Below are positions 9,635 to 19,206 of a stretch of DNA of 40,834 bases, piece after piece; the first letter of the stretch is position 1; each line of letters starts with the position of its first letter. The notes beneath the pieces were generated by a model. That model had not been told where the DNA came from and searched no databases. It worked only from the letters and a program-made list of their open reading frames with translations. Source of the DNA: Burkholderiales bacterium (GTDB lineage Bacteria > Pseudomonadota > Gammaproteobacteria > Burkholderiales > Burkholderiaceae_E). Both the position numbers and the translations under genes were made by a program. The stretch spans positions 1 through 40,834 of the forward strand of contig RPRK01000021.1 of assembly GCA_003818495.1 (NCBI GenBank). Direction: 5' to 3'.

Positions 9635-10903
9635 TCAGTACGTCTCGAAGTGCAGCCGGCCCTCGGCCTTCATCCGGGCGTGCAGCCCCGCCCAGTCGAT
9701 GCCGTGGGTCGCGGCCACGTCCCGCAGTGCCTCGAGCACGCCCGTCTCCATGCCCTTGAGCCCGCAGACGTAGACATGGGTGGCCTCGTCCTGCAGCAGC
9801 GAGGCGACGTCGCCGGCGCGCTCGCGCATCGCGTCCTGCACGTAGCGCCGGGGCTGGCCCGGCACCCGGGAGAAGGCGAACTCGATGTCGATGAAGTCGT
9901 CCGGCAGCTTCGTCAGCGGTCCGAAGTACGGCAGCTCCTGCTGCGTGCGCGCGCCGAAGAACAGCATCAGACGGCCGCCCTCGCCTTCGCCCGCGGCCCG
10001 GCGGCGACGCCGGCGCTCGGTCATCGCCCTCATCGGCGCACTGCCGGTGCCGGTGCAGATCATCAGCAGGTTCGAGCCCGCATGGTTGGGCATCAGGAAG
10101 CTCGAGCCGAACGGCCCGATCACCTGCACCGTGTCGCCCTTCTTCAGGTCGCACAGGTAGTTGGACGCCACGCCGCGGACCGGGCGACCCTCGTGGTCGA
10201 CCAGCACGCGCTTGACGGTGAGCGAGACGTTGTTGTATCCGGGCCGCTCGCCGTCGCGGGGGTTCGCGATGGAGTACTGCCGCGCGTGATGCGCGCGGCC
10301 GTGCGCGTCGGTGCCCGGGGGCAGGATGCCGAGCGACTGCCCCTCGAGCACCGGAAACGGCGTGACGCCGAAGTCGAGCACGAGGTGATGCGTGTCGCTG
10401 TCGGTGCCGAGCTCGGTGACGCGGTAGTTGCCTGCGACCGTCGCCGTCACCGGATTGCGATGCCCGTAGAGGTTGACGTACGGATGCGCGGCCGACCAGG
10501 GCGGCATCTGGGAGCCGGGCACGAGGTCGGCGCCGGCCGACGCCGCTGCCTGCGGTGCCTCCGCGGCAGACGCCGCCTCGGCCGCCAGGGGCACTGCCTC
10601 GGCCGTCGCATCGCCGACCGCCACGCCGAGCGCCTTCTCCGAAGGCAGCTCGTCCCAGGTCAGCTGCGCCTCGGTCGAGTACGCCTCCACCCGCAGCATC
10701 GTGCGCCAGTTGTCGATCGAGCCGGTCGGACACGGCGGCACGCAGGCCATGCACAGGTTGCACTTGTCCGCATCCACCACGTAGTTGCGCGAGTCGTGCG
10801 TGATCGCGTCGACCGGGCAGGTCTCCTCGCAGGTGTTGCAGCGGATGCAGATCTCGGGGTCGATCAGGTGCTGCTTGATGACCTCGGGCAACGGTGCGTT
10901 CAT
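9635..10903 (-). CDS. boxA: Benzoyl-CoA 2,3-epoxidase reductase component BoxA
   Basis: BoxA (422 aa) passes electrons from NADPH to the oxygenase BoxB for epoxidation of benzoyl-CoA. The N-terminus has two 4Fe-4S motifs, C19-x2-C22-x2-C25-x3-C29 and C48-x2-C51-x2-C54-x3-C58. An Ala-rich linker follows, then a ferredoxin-NADP reductase-like module with [12 protein letters not shown] for flavin binding and [13 protein letters not shown] for nucleotide binding. The length is typical. The ATG lies 7 nt after the boxB stop, so the two are co-transcribed. It is the last gene of boxC-boxB-boxA. The protein acts in the cytoplasm. Confidence 0.96.
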   Translation of the reverse strand: MNAPLPEVIKQHLIDPEICIRCNTCEETCPVDAITHDSRNYVVDADKCNLCMACVPPCPTGSIDNWRTMLRVEAYSTEAQLTWDELPSEKALGVAVGDATAEAVPLAAEAASAAEAPQAAASAGADLVPGSQMPPWSAAHPYVNLYGHRNPVTATVAGNYRVTELGTDSDTHHLVLDFGVTPFPVLEGQSLGILPPGTDAHGRAHHARQYSIANPRDGERPGYNNVSLTVKRVLVDHEGRPVRGVASNYLCDLKKGDTVQVIGPFGSSFLMPNHAGSNLLMICTGTGSAPMRAMTERRRRRRAAGEGEGGRLMLFFGARTQQELPYFGPLTKLPDDFIDIEFAFSRVPGQPRRYVQDAMRERAGDVASLLQDEATHVYVCGLKGMETGVLEALRDVAATHGIDWAGLHARMKAEGRLHFETY

Positions 10904-10910
10904 GCGGGCC

Positions 10911-12338
<1,428 letters not shown>

Positions 12339-12399
12339 CGCGGTGCTCCTGGGGATTCGGTTGGAACGTGTCTTGAAGAAGAAGGTGTGACGCGGAAAC

Positions 12400-14073
12400 T
12401 CAGACGCGGTTGCGGTCGAACTGGGGTTTTTCGCCCTTGCCGTACAGCTTGAGCGCGCCCTTGTCGCCGACGGCGTTCGGCCGCTGGAAGATCCAGTTCT
12501 GCCAGGCGGTGAGCCGGCCGAAGATCCGGGTCGCCATGGTCTCGGGGCCGTTGAAGCGCAGGTTCGCCTCGAGGCCGGTCAGCGCGTCGGGCGACATCGC
12601 CGCGCGCTCCTCGATCGCGATGCGGACCTCGTCGGCCCAGTCGATGTCGTCGGGGGCCGAGGTGACGAGGCCGAGCGCGAACGCCGCGTCCGCGTCGATC
12701 GGCTCGCCCGTGCGGGCGCGGACCGCGTCGAGTGCGGGCGCCTCCTCGTAGAAGCGGCGCGCGAGGCGCGACTGCTCGGTGGCCATCGGGTAGAGCCCGA
12801 AGTTCACCTCGGTGGCGACCAGGCGCGGCGCGCGCGCGGGCTCGTCGGGCAGCGCCAGCATGTAGGTCCGGTCGGCGGCGAGCGCCAGCTCGAGGAAGGT
12901 GCCGGCGAAGCACGAGCCCGGCTCGATCAGCGCGAACAGCGTGCGCGAGGACACGTCCAGGCGCGACAGCGTGCGGCGCAGCAGGCCGATGGTCTCGCGC
13001 ACGAACCAGTGCTCTCGGTGCGCGAGCAGCGTGGCATCGGCCGCGAGCACCGCCTGCGCATCGCCCTCGGTCTTGAGCAGCCAGGTGCCGATCTCGAGCT
13101 CGTTGGTGCGCATCGACAGGATGGCGTCATCGAGCTCGCGGGCCATGGCGAGCGGCCACCAGCCCGCGCCGGCCGCGACGATCGCCTCGACCGTCGTCGG
13201 CTGCGCGGCGGCGGGCGCCTTGAGGGTGAAGGTGGCGGTGCGCGCGGCTCGGTCGATCGTCACGACGACGTTCGGATAGCGCAGCGCGTCGGCCTCGATC
13301 GTGCGCTCGAGCGGCGTCAGCGCGACGCCCGCGGCACCCGCCGGCCGGTCGCTCGTCGCGGCGAGCGCCGCGGCGCGGTCGCGCACGGCCTGCCCGAAGA
13401 CCGCGGGCTTGGCGATCGCATCGACCAGCCGCCAGTCCTGGGCCTTCTTGCCGCGCACGCCCTCGGTCGTCGTGCAGAACACGTCGGCGAGGTCGTGGCG
13501 CACGTGGCGCTTGTCGGTCAGGCGCGTGAGGCCGCCGGTGCCGGGCAGCACGCCGAGCAGCGGTACCTCGGGCAGCGACACCGACGAGCTGCGGTCGTCG
13601 ACCAGCAGGATCTCGTCGCAGGCGAGCGCGAGCTCGTAGCCGCCGCCGGCGCAGGCGCCGTTGACCGCGGCGAGGAACTTCAGGCCCGAGTGCCGGCTGC
13701 TGTCCTCGATGCCGTTGCGCGTCTCGTTGGTGAACTTGCAGAAGTTCACCTTCCATGCGTGCGGCGAGACGCCGAGCATGAAGATGTTCGCGCCCGAGCA
13801 GAAGATGCGCTCGCGCAGGCTCGTGACCACCACCACGCGGACCGACGGATGCTCGAAGCGCACGCGGTTCAGCGCGTCGTGCAGCTCGATGTCGACGCCG
13901 AGGTCGTAGCTGTTGAGCTTGAGCTTGTAGCCGGGACGCAGGCCCGCGTCCTCGTCGACGTTCATGGCGAGCGTGGCCACCGCACCGTCGACCGACAGGG
14001 TCCAGTGGCGATAGCGCGAGGGCTCGGTCTGGTACTCGACGCGGGCGAGCTCGGGAGCGAACGGTGCGTTCAT
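12400..14073 (-). CDS. boxC: 2,3-epoxybenzoyl-CoA dihydrolase BoxC
   Basis: BoxC (557 aa) hydrolyses the ring of 2,3-epoxybenzoyl-CoA, releasing formate and 3,4-dehydroadipyl-CoA semialdehyde. It is a large crotonase-superfamily enzyme with two crotonase-like halves. Oxyanion-hole and active-site stretches are seen in ERIFCSGANIFMLG, NGACAGGGYELALACDEI and VPLLGVLPGTGGLTRL, and the C-terminus GALKLYGKGEKPQFDRNRV is characteristic. I chose the ATG at 14071-14073 (MNAPFAPEL), which has GGAGA 8 nt upstream; the frame extends further only through the promoter. It is the first gene of boxC-boxB-boxA and has its own strong promoter overlapping a presumed BoxR site. Confidence 0.96.
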   Translation of the reverse strand: MNAPFAPELARVEYQTEPSRYRHWTLSVDGAVATLAMNVDEDAGLRPGYKLKLNSYDLGVDIELHDALNRVRFEHPSVRVVVVTSLRERIFCSGANIFMLGVSPHAWKVNFCKFTNETRNGIEDSSRHSGLKFLAAVNGACAGGGYELALACDEILLVDDRSSSVSLPEVPLLGVLPGTGGLTRLTDKRHVRHDLADVFCTTTEGVRGKKAQDWRLVDAIAKPAVFGQAVRDRAAALAATSDRPAGAAGVALTPLERTIEADALRYPNVVVTIDRAARTATFTLKAPAAAQPTTVEAIVAAGAGWWPLAMARELDDAILSMRTNELEIGTWLLKTEGDAQAVLAADATLLAHREHWFVRETIGLLRRTLSRLDVSSRTLFALIEPGSCFAGTFLELALAADRTYMLALPDEPARAPRLVATEVNFGLYPMATEQSRLARRFYEEAPALDAVRARTGEPIDADAAFALGLVTSAPDDIDWADEVRIAIEERAAMSPDALTGLEANLRFNGPETMATRIFGRLTAWQNWIFQRPNAVGDKGALKLYGKGEKPQFDRNRV

Positions 14074-14140
14074 CGGGGGTCTCCGGTGGGGGCGTGCGGC
14101 GGCGGCGAGTCGGACGTGCGCGGCGTCGCCTGCCCTGCGA

Positions 14141-14176
14141 TGACATGCATCATACTGCACACTTGTCGGGTGTCAA
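14141..14176 (-). promoter_or_regulatory. boxC promoter with overlapping BoxR-like operator
   Basis: On the minus strand TTGACA (14171-14176) and TATGAT (14149-14154) are separated by 16 bp, a strong sigma-70 promoter about 70 nt before the boxC ATG. The -10 lies inside the block GCAGTATGATGCATGTCA (14141-14158), which contains TGCA-N6-TGCA. The block is nearly repeated over the boxR -10 (15212-15229; 14 of the first 16 bases agree). BzdR/BoxR regulators are known to use TGCA-containing operators. I infer that BoxR represses here by covering the -10. Confidence 0.75.
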
Positions 14177-14183
14177 GCGCAGA

Positions 14184-14199
14184 GCACGCATTTTACTGC
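14184..14199 (-). promoter_or_regulatory. Second, weaker BoxR-like operator upstream of boxC
   Basis: The minus strand reads GCAGTAAAATGCGTGC. This agrees with the boxC operator block at 12 of 16 positions and keeps the GCAGTA...ATGC frame. It lies 41 bp upstream of the main block, close to four helical turns, so both sites face the same side of the DNA. That spacing would suit cooperative binding of two regulator dimers. Binding is inferred. Confidence 0.45.
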
Positions 14200-14210
14200 C
14201 TACCGCGCGT

Positions 14211-15182
14211 TCAACGGCCGGTCGCCTCGCGGACCGCCTCGCGCAGGGCGTCGAACGCCTGCCCGAGGCTGCGCCCGCTGGTGTCGACCTGGCGATCGGC
14301 GCGGCCGTAGAACGCGGCGCGCCCCGCGAGGATGCGCTTGAGATCGTCCATCGCCTCCTGGTTGCCCGCCATGGGGCGCAGGTCACCCTGGGCGACGACG
14401 CGCTGCATGTGCTCCTCGGGCGAAGCCTTGAGCCAGACCGTCGTGCAGTGCGCCAGCAGCAGGTTGAAGGTCGCCGGATCCGAGACGATGCCGCCCGGGG
14501 TGGCGATCACCGCGTCCGGATAGAGCTGGATGGTCTCCTCGAGCGCGCGCCGCTCGTAGCGCCGGTAGGCCGCGGGGCCGAGCAGGCCGTGGATCTCGGC
14601 GAGGCTGCAGCCGGCGACGCGCTCGAGCTCCCGGTTGAGCTCGACGAACGGCAGCGCGAGCGCGTCGGCGAGCATCCTGCCGAGCGTCGACTTGCCCGCG
14701 CCGCGCAGACCGACCAGCGCGATCCGCCCGGCCCTCGCCTCGGCGCGGGCCGATTCGCCGAACAGGTCACCGAGCGCGATCCTCGCGCGTCGCAGCTCGT
14801 CCTCGTCGCGACCGGCGAGCAGGTCTCGGATCAGCAGCCACTCGGGACCGGCCGTGGTCTCGTCGCCGATCAGCTCGGCCAGCGGTGCGCCGAGCGCCTG
14901 GGCGACCTGACGCAGGACCAGGATCGAGGCGTTGCCCACGCCGAGCTCGAGATTGGCGAGGTGGCGCTCCGACACCTCCGAGGCGGACGACAGCGCACGG
15001 CGCGTCATGCCCCGGCGCGCCCGCAGCGACCGGGCCCGCTCGCCGAGCGCGACCAGGAACGGGTCGCGCGGCGGCTCGGCGCGCTCGGCGCGCTCGGCGG
15101 GTGACGGGATCACCGACGCTTCATCCGCCGCCGCCCGATCCATCGCAGCCTCGCCCGGTGAATCCGGGCCGTGTTCGTCCAT
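14211..15182 (-). CDS. boxR: BoxR transcriptional regulator, HTH fused to shikimate-kinase-like domain
   Basis: BoxR (323 aa) is the benzoyl-CoA-responsive repressor of box genes. It has an XRE-type helix-turn-helix at about residues 48-104 (MTRRALSSASEVSERHLANLE), a short linker, and a shikimate-kinase-like domain with P-loop GLRGAGKST at about 158-166. In the BzdR/BoxR family the kinase fold serves as the benzoyl-CoA sensor. I chose the ATG at 15180-15182 because AGGAGG lies 4 nt upstream; a longer frame would need an initiator without one. Its promoter carries the same sequence block as the boxC promoter, so autoregulation is likely. The gene ends 137 bp before boxC and could also be read through into it. 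Confidence 0.93.
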   Translation of the reverse strand: MDEHGPDSPGEAAMDRAAADEASVIPSPAERAERAEPPRDPFLVALGERARSLRARRGMTRRALSSASEVSERHLANLELGVGNASILVLRQVAQALGAPLAELIGDETTAGPEWLLIRDLLAGRDEDELRRARIALGDLFGESARAEARAGRIALVGLRGAGKSTLGRMLADALALPFVELNRELERVAGCSLAEIHGLLGPAAYRRYERRALEETIQLYPDAVIATPGGIVSDPATFNLLLAHCTTVWLKASPEEHMQRVVAQGDLRPMAGNQEAMDDLKRILAGRAAFYGRADRQVDTSGRSLGQAFDALREAVREATGR

Positions 15183-15211
15183 GCCGCCTCCTGGCCTGCT
15201 CGAGCCGCCGA

Positions 15212-15229
15212 GAACATGCATTATAGTGC
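15212..15229 (-). promoter_or_regulatory. boxR -10 element with overlapping BoxR-like operator
   Basis: The minus strand reads GCACTATAATGCATGTTC, with a perfect TATAAT at 15220-15225 about 40 nt before the boxR ATG. No good -35 lies upstream. The block is nearly identical to the one on the boxC -10, and it directly abuts the plus-strand TTGACA of bclA. A regulator bound here could therefore affect both divergent genes. Confidence 0.7.
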
Positions 15230-15258
15230 TTGACAGTCCCTTCGACGGATTGTAACTT
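15230..15258 (+). promoter_or_regulatory. Candidate bclA promoter
   Basis: TTGACA at 15230-15235 is a perfect -35. The -10 is poorer: TAACTT at 15253-15258 (17-bp spacing) or TGTAAC at 15251-15256 (15 bp). The -35 is adjacent to the boxR operator block, so bclA is probably under the same control. The leader to the bclA ATG would be about 70 nt. Confidence 0.5.
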
Positions 15259-15335
15259 CAATTCATGAAGCGGATTGCCGTTCACGGCGACCACCATCGC
15301 CGCCGCCCGCCGCGCGGCACGAGGAGACCCCCCGC

Positions 15336-16922
15336 ATGACGATCGCCGCGCCGCCCGAGCGGTTCAACTTCGCTGCGCACCTGTCCACGCTGAACGCCTC
15401 GCGCGCCGCCCGGACCGCCTACGTCGACGACACCGGCTCGATCGGCTATGGAGAACTCGACGCACGCGCGGCGCGCTTCGCGGGCGGTCTCGGCGCACTC
15501 GGCCTGCGGCGCGAGGAGCGGGTGCTGCTGCTGATGCACGACTGCATCGACTGGCCGGTCGCCTTCCTGGGCTGCCTGCGCGCGGGGGTGGTGCCGGTGG
15601 CGGTCAACACGCTGCTGACGGTCGACGACTACGCCTACATGCTCGACCACAGCCGGGCGCGGGCCGCGATCGTGTCGGCCGCGCTCGTGCCGATCCTGGG
15701 CCAGGCGATGGCCCGGGCGACCCACGAGGTGACGCGCCTGCTCGTCTCCACGCGCGGCGCACCGTTCTGCGCCGATCCGTCGGTCCCGTCCGACGACCTC
15801 GAGGCCTGGCTGCCCGGGCAGCCGACCGCGCCGCCGGCCGACACCCGCGGCGACGACATGGCGTTCTGGCTCTACTCGTCGGGCTCGACGGGCCGCCCGA
15901 AGGGCACCGTGCACACGCACGCCAACCTGTACTGGACGGCGGCGCTCTACGGCGGACCGGTGCTCGGCCTGACCGAGGCCGACGTCTGCTTCTCCGCGGC
16001 CAAGCTCTTCTTCGCCTACGGGCTGGGCAACGCGCTGACCTTCCCGCTGTCGGCGGGCGCCACCACGGTGCTGATGGCCGAACGCCCCACCCCCGACGCG
16101 GTGTTCCGCCGCTGGACGGGTCCGCAGCGCCCGACCGTGTTCTTCGGTGCGCCCACCGGCTACGCGGGCATGCTCGCCTCGGCCGCGCTGCCCGCCCGCG
16201 ACCAGGTCGCGCTGCGGCTGTGCTCGTCGGCCGGCGAGGCGCTGCCGCGCGAGATCGGCGAACGCTTCGGCGCCCGTTTCGGATGCGAGATCATCGACGG
16301 CATCGGCTCGACCGAGATGCTGCATGTCTTCCTGTCGAACCGGCCGGGCGACGTGCGCTACGGCACCACCGGCAAGCCGGTGGACGGCTATCGCGTGGAG
16401 CTGCGCGACGACAGCGGCGCGCCGATCGAGGGCGCCGAGCAGATCGGCGACCTGTACATCGAGGGCCCGTCGGCCGCGCTGATGTACTGGGCCGATCGGG
16501 CACGCTCGCGCGCGAGCTTCCAGGGCGCCTGGACGAAGAGCGGCGACAAGTACTTCCGTGATGCCGACGGGTACTACGTCTACGCCGGGCGCGGCGACGA
16601 CATGCTCAAGGTCAGCGGGCAGTACGTGTCGCCGTTCGAGGTCGAGTCGACGCTGATGCAGCATCCGGCGGTCCTCGAGGCGGCGGTGATCGGCGTCGAC
16701 GACCCGCAGGGCCTGACGCGCGCCAAGGCGTTCGTCGTGATGAAGGATCCGGCCCACGCGACCGAGGCGATGTCGGCCGAACTGCAGGCCTTCGTCAAGG
16801 CCCGGCTCGCGCCGTTCAAGTATCCGCGCCAGATCGCCTTCGTGGTGGAGCTGCCCAAGACCGCGACCGGCAAGATCCAGCGGTTCCGGCTGCGCGAGGC
16901 CGAACGCGGGACGGGGACGTGA
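15336..16922 (+). CDS. bclA: Benzoate-CoA ligase
   Basis: This 528-aa enzyme activates benzoate to benzoyl-CoA with ATP and CoA, the entry step of the box pathway. It is an ANL-superfamily member: the AMP-binding loop SSGSTGRPKG is near residues 185-194, the motif DGIGSTEMLHVFLSN follows, and YYVYAGRGDDMLKVSGQYVSP leads to the C-terminal domain with the catalytic lysine in KTATGKIQR. The family-specific ERFNFAAH start and the total length fit benzoate-CoA ligase. GAGGAG lies about 9 nt before the ATG. It is divergent from boxR and overlaps the next gene by 4 nt (GTGA), so the two are translationally coupled. It acts in the cytoplasm. Confidence 0.95.
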   Translation: MTIAAPPERFNFAAHLSTLNASRAARTAYVDDTGSIGYGELDARAARFAGGLGALGLRREERVLLLMHDCIDWPVAFLGCLRAGVVPVAVNTLLTVDDYAYMLDHSRARAAIVSAALVPILGQAMARATHEVTRLLVSTRGAPFCADPSVPSDDLEAWLPGQPTAPPADTRGDDMAFWLYSSGSTGRPKGTVHTHANLYWTAALYGGPVLGLTEADVCFSAAKLFFAYGLGNALTFPLSAGATTVLMAERPTPDAVFRRWTGPQRPTVFFGAPTGYAGMLASAALPARDQVALRLCSSAGEALPREIGERFGARFGCEIIDGIGSTEMLHVFLSNRPGDVRYGTTGKPVDGYRVELRDDSGAPIEGAEQIGDLYIEGPSAALMYWADRARSRASFQGAWTKSGDKYFRDADGYYVYAGRGDDMLKVSGQYVSPFEVESTLMQHPAVLEAAVIGVDDPQGLTRAKAFVVMKDPAHATEAMSAELQAFVKARLAPFKYPRQIAFVVELPKTATGKIQRFRLREAERGTGT

Positions 16923-17740
16923 GCACGGGCACGGGCACGAGCACCGGCACCGGCGGCGACTTCGTCCATCTGGCGGGCGGGCTGCGCATCGAGGTCGCCC
17001 GTGTCGGGGTCGACGATCCGTCGGCCCCGCTGATGGTGTTCCTGCACGAGGGCCTCGGCTCGGTGGCGCTCTGGAAGGACACCCCGGCGCGGCTGTGCGC
17101 GGCCGGCGGCTGGCGCGGCCTCGTCTACTCGCGTCCCGGCTACGGTCGCTCGACGCCGCGCGGCGCGGGGGAACGCTGGGCCACCGACTTCATGCACCGC
17201 CAGGCCACCGAGGTGCTGCCCGCGGTGCTCGAGGGCTGCGGCGTGGACGCCGCCGTCGATCCGCCCTGGCTGTTCGGGCACAGCGACGGCGGCACCATCG
17301 CGCTGATCCATGCCGCGACCTCGCCGGATCGGGTCGCCGGCGCGATCGTGCTGGCGCCGCACGTGTTCGTCGAGGACATCTCAGTCGAGAGCATCGTGCG
17401 CGCCCGCGAGGGCTACGCGACGGGACTTCGCGAGCGGCTCTCGCGCTTCCACGACGACGTCGATTCGGCGTTCTTCGGCTGGGCGGACGCCTGGCTCGAC
17501 CCGGCGTTCCGCACCTGGTCGATCACCCCGCTGCTGTCCGCGATCCGCTGCCCGGTGCTGGCCATCCAGGGCCACGACGACGAGTACGGCACGATGGCGC
17601 AGATCGACGCGATCGTGCAGGCGACGCCCGGTGCGGCGGCCCTCGCACTGGACGGCTGCGGCCATTCGCCGCATCGCGAGCGCCCCGACGCCGTCACCGA
17701 GGCGACGCTCGCCTTCGTGCGCCGACCGCGGACCCGGTAG
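16919..17740 (+). CDS. Alpha/beta hydrolase coupled to bclA
   Basis: This 273-aa alpha/beta-hydrolase-fold protein has a nucleophile elbow GHSDGG, a likely acid Asp in IQGHDDEYG and a late His in GCGHSPHRE, so the triad looks complete. There is no signal peptide. The GTG start at 16919-16921 overlaps the bclA stop. The first dozen residues are a Ser/Thr/Gly run encoded by short repeats of a GGCACG-like unit, so the folded protein begins at about residue 14 (DFVHLAGGLRIEV). Hydrolases of this type occur in other box clusters, where a thioesterase or lactone-hydrolase role has been considered. The real substrate is unknown. Confidence 0.85.
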   Translation: MSTGTGTSTGTGGDFVHLAGGLRIEVARVGVDDPSAPLMVFLHEGLGSVALWKDTPARLCAAGGWRGLVYSRPGYGRSTPRGAGERWATDFMHRQATEVLPAVLEGCGVDAAVDPPWLFGHSDGGTIALIHAATSPDRVAGAIVLAPHVFVEDISVESIVRAREGYATGLRERLSRFHDDVDSAFFGWADAWLDPAFRTWSITPLLSAIRCPVLAIQGHDDEYGTMAQIDAIVQATPGAAALALDGCGHSPHRERPDAVTEATLAFVRRPRTR

Positions 17741-17785
17741 CCCCCACGCTCCGGCGTCGGCGCAGGGGTGCGCCGTGCCCGGGGC

Positions 17786-18985
17786 TCAGCGCAGCGGCTC
17801 GAGCAGCCGATCGCGGGTCGCCGCGAAGCAGCGCGGCGGCACGTCGCCCTGATGGTAGCGGCCGAGGTCGTCACGGGACGCGGTGGCGGGCGGGAGCCCG
17901 ACCTGCAGGATCGGGTCGGTCTCGACGTCGAGAACGGTCACCGTCGCGCCGCGCGCGGTGAAGTCGGCCGCTGCGCGCGTGGTGTTGGCGAACGGCACGA
18001 TCGGGTCGCGTGAACCGCCGCACAGCAGCACGGGCGCCTGCGGCCGCCAGCCGATCACGGAGTTCGCCCTCAGCACGTCGGCGAGCTGGGAGCCGCCCTG
18101 CACGAGCTCGCTCGCGCTGGTGCCGAGCGAATCGCCCAGGCGCAGCAGCGCATCGCGGGCGGTCCCGGAACTGCCCACCGACGCCGCCGCTTGCTGCGGC
18201 AGGGCCTGCGCGCTCTCGGCGAGGGTGGCCGCGAGGTCGTACGGTCCCGACATGGCACTGGTCGCCAGGGGGGCATAGACACCGTCCGGACGGTCACGCT
18301 CGATCGCGCGCTGGATGGCCAGCGCCGCATGCCCGCCCTGCGAGTAGCCGACGACCGCCAGGCGGCCGGACTCGGGCACGCCGAGTCCGGCGAGCAGCGT
18401 GCGTGCCGCCCGCAGCGCGTCGATCCCGGTGCGGGCCTCGGACTCGGCATGCAGGTACGGGTGGTACGGGAACGAGGACCGGGCGTAGCCCAGATAGTCG
18501 GAGGCGACCACCACCCAGCCGCGCGCCGCGAAGAAGGCCGCCACCGCCTGCGTCTCGCGGTCGTCCGGGTTGGCCATCGACCGCGACCGGTCCAGGTCGG
18601 TGCCGCGGGAGTACGACAGCAGCGGATACGGGCCGGGGCAGCCCTCGCCCGTCGGCACCATCACCGCGCCGGATGCGTCGGTCGCCTCGCCCTTCGGCCC
18701 GGCGGTCGGATGCAGGATCTCGTGCAGCGTGACGTCGCAGCGCGCCGGCCCGAGCAGCGCGGTCCAGCCCTGGGCGGCGGCCGCCGCCTCGATGGTCGCC
18801 TTGGGCAGGGGCGCGACCACCCGGGTCTGGGTCAGCCAGCCGGGTTGCGGGGCGGCGACCTGCGAGCTGCCCGCGACGGCCGTCGGCGGCGGCTCGGCGG
18901 CGGCCGGCGGGGGCGCCGGATCGTCGTCCTGGCCGCAGCCCGCGATCGCGAACGCGAGGCAGGTCACGACGATGCCGGTGCGCAT
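17786..18985 (-). CDS. Putative secreted lipoprotein lipase/esterase
   Basis: This 399-aa alpha/beta hydrolase resembles secretory lipases (LIP-like). The start MRTGIVVTCLAFAIAGC gives a lipoprotein signal with the lipobox IAGC, so it should be lipid-anchored. A Pro/Ala linker follows. The nucleophile serine is in GYSQGGHAAL, the probable acid in CGGSRDPIVPF, and the late His candidate in GRYHQGD. I chose the ATG at 18983-18985 because it places the signal peptide at the very N-terminus; an ATG at 19100-19102 would prefix 39 Pro-rich residues. Neither has a good ribosome-binding site. The gene is convergent with the bclA operon. The substrate is unknown. Confidence 0.75.
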   Translation of the reverse strand: MRTGIVVTCLAFAIAGCGQDDDPAPPPAAAEPPPTAVAGSSQVAAPQPGWLTQTRVVAPLPKATIEAAAAAQGWTALLGPARCDVTLHEILHPTAGPKGEATDASGAVMVPTGEGCPGPYPLLSYSRGTDLDRSRSMANPDDRETQAVAAFFAARGWVVVASDYLGYARSSFPYHPYLHAESEARTGIDALRAARTLLAGLGVPESGRLAVVGYSQGGHAALAIQRAIERDRPDGVYAPLATSAMSGPYDLAATLAESAQALPQQAAASVGSSGTARDALLRLGDSLGTSASELVQGGSQLADVLRANSVIGWRPQAPVLLCGGSRDPIVPFANTTRAAADFTARGATVTVLDVETDPILQVGLPPATASRDDLGRYHQGDVPPRCFAATRDRLLEPLR

Positions 18986-19024
18986 CGACCTGCGCGGCGG
19001 CTCGGGCAACGCGGCGGAATCGGA

Positions 19025-19063
19025 GGGGGCGACGCCGGGGGCGACGGGGGGAGCGTCCGGGGG
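19025..19063 (+). other. G-quadruplex-forming motif
   Basis: Four plus-strand G runs (19025-19029, 19037-19041, 19046-19051, 19059-19063) are separated by loops of 7, 4 and 7 nt, which fits the canonical G3+N1-7 quadruplex rule. It sits 40 bp upstream of the lipoprotein start, on that gene's template strand. Otherwise the 221-bp gap 18986-19206 shows no gene or clear promoter. Confidence 0.5.
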
Positions 19064-19206
19064 CGTGACGGAGGCGGCGGCGAGGCGTCGATGGACATGC
19101 ATCGGCCGAGTGTGGCCCAAGTGCTCCGGCCACGCTGCCGGTGCGACTTCTGGGAGGCTCGACCGACGCCGCGTCGGAGCGCGCGCAGCGGCCCGCCCGT
19201 GGCGGA

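Noticed and set aside
17759-17774. Hairpin GGCGCA-GGGG-TGCGCC between convergent genes as a terminator
   Set aside because: The stem is only 6 bp with no U-tract on either strand; such hairpins are common at this base composition.
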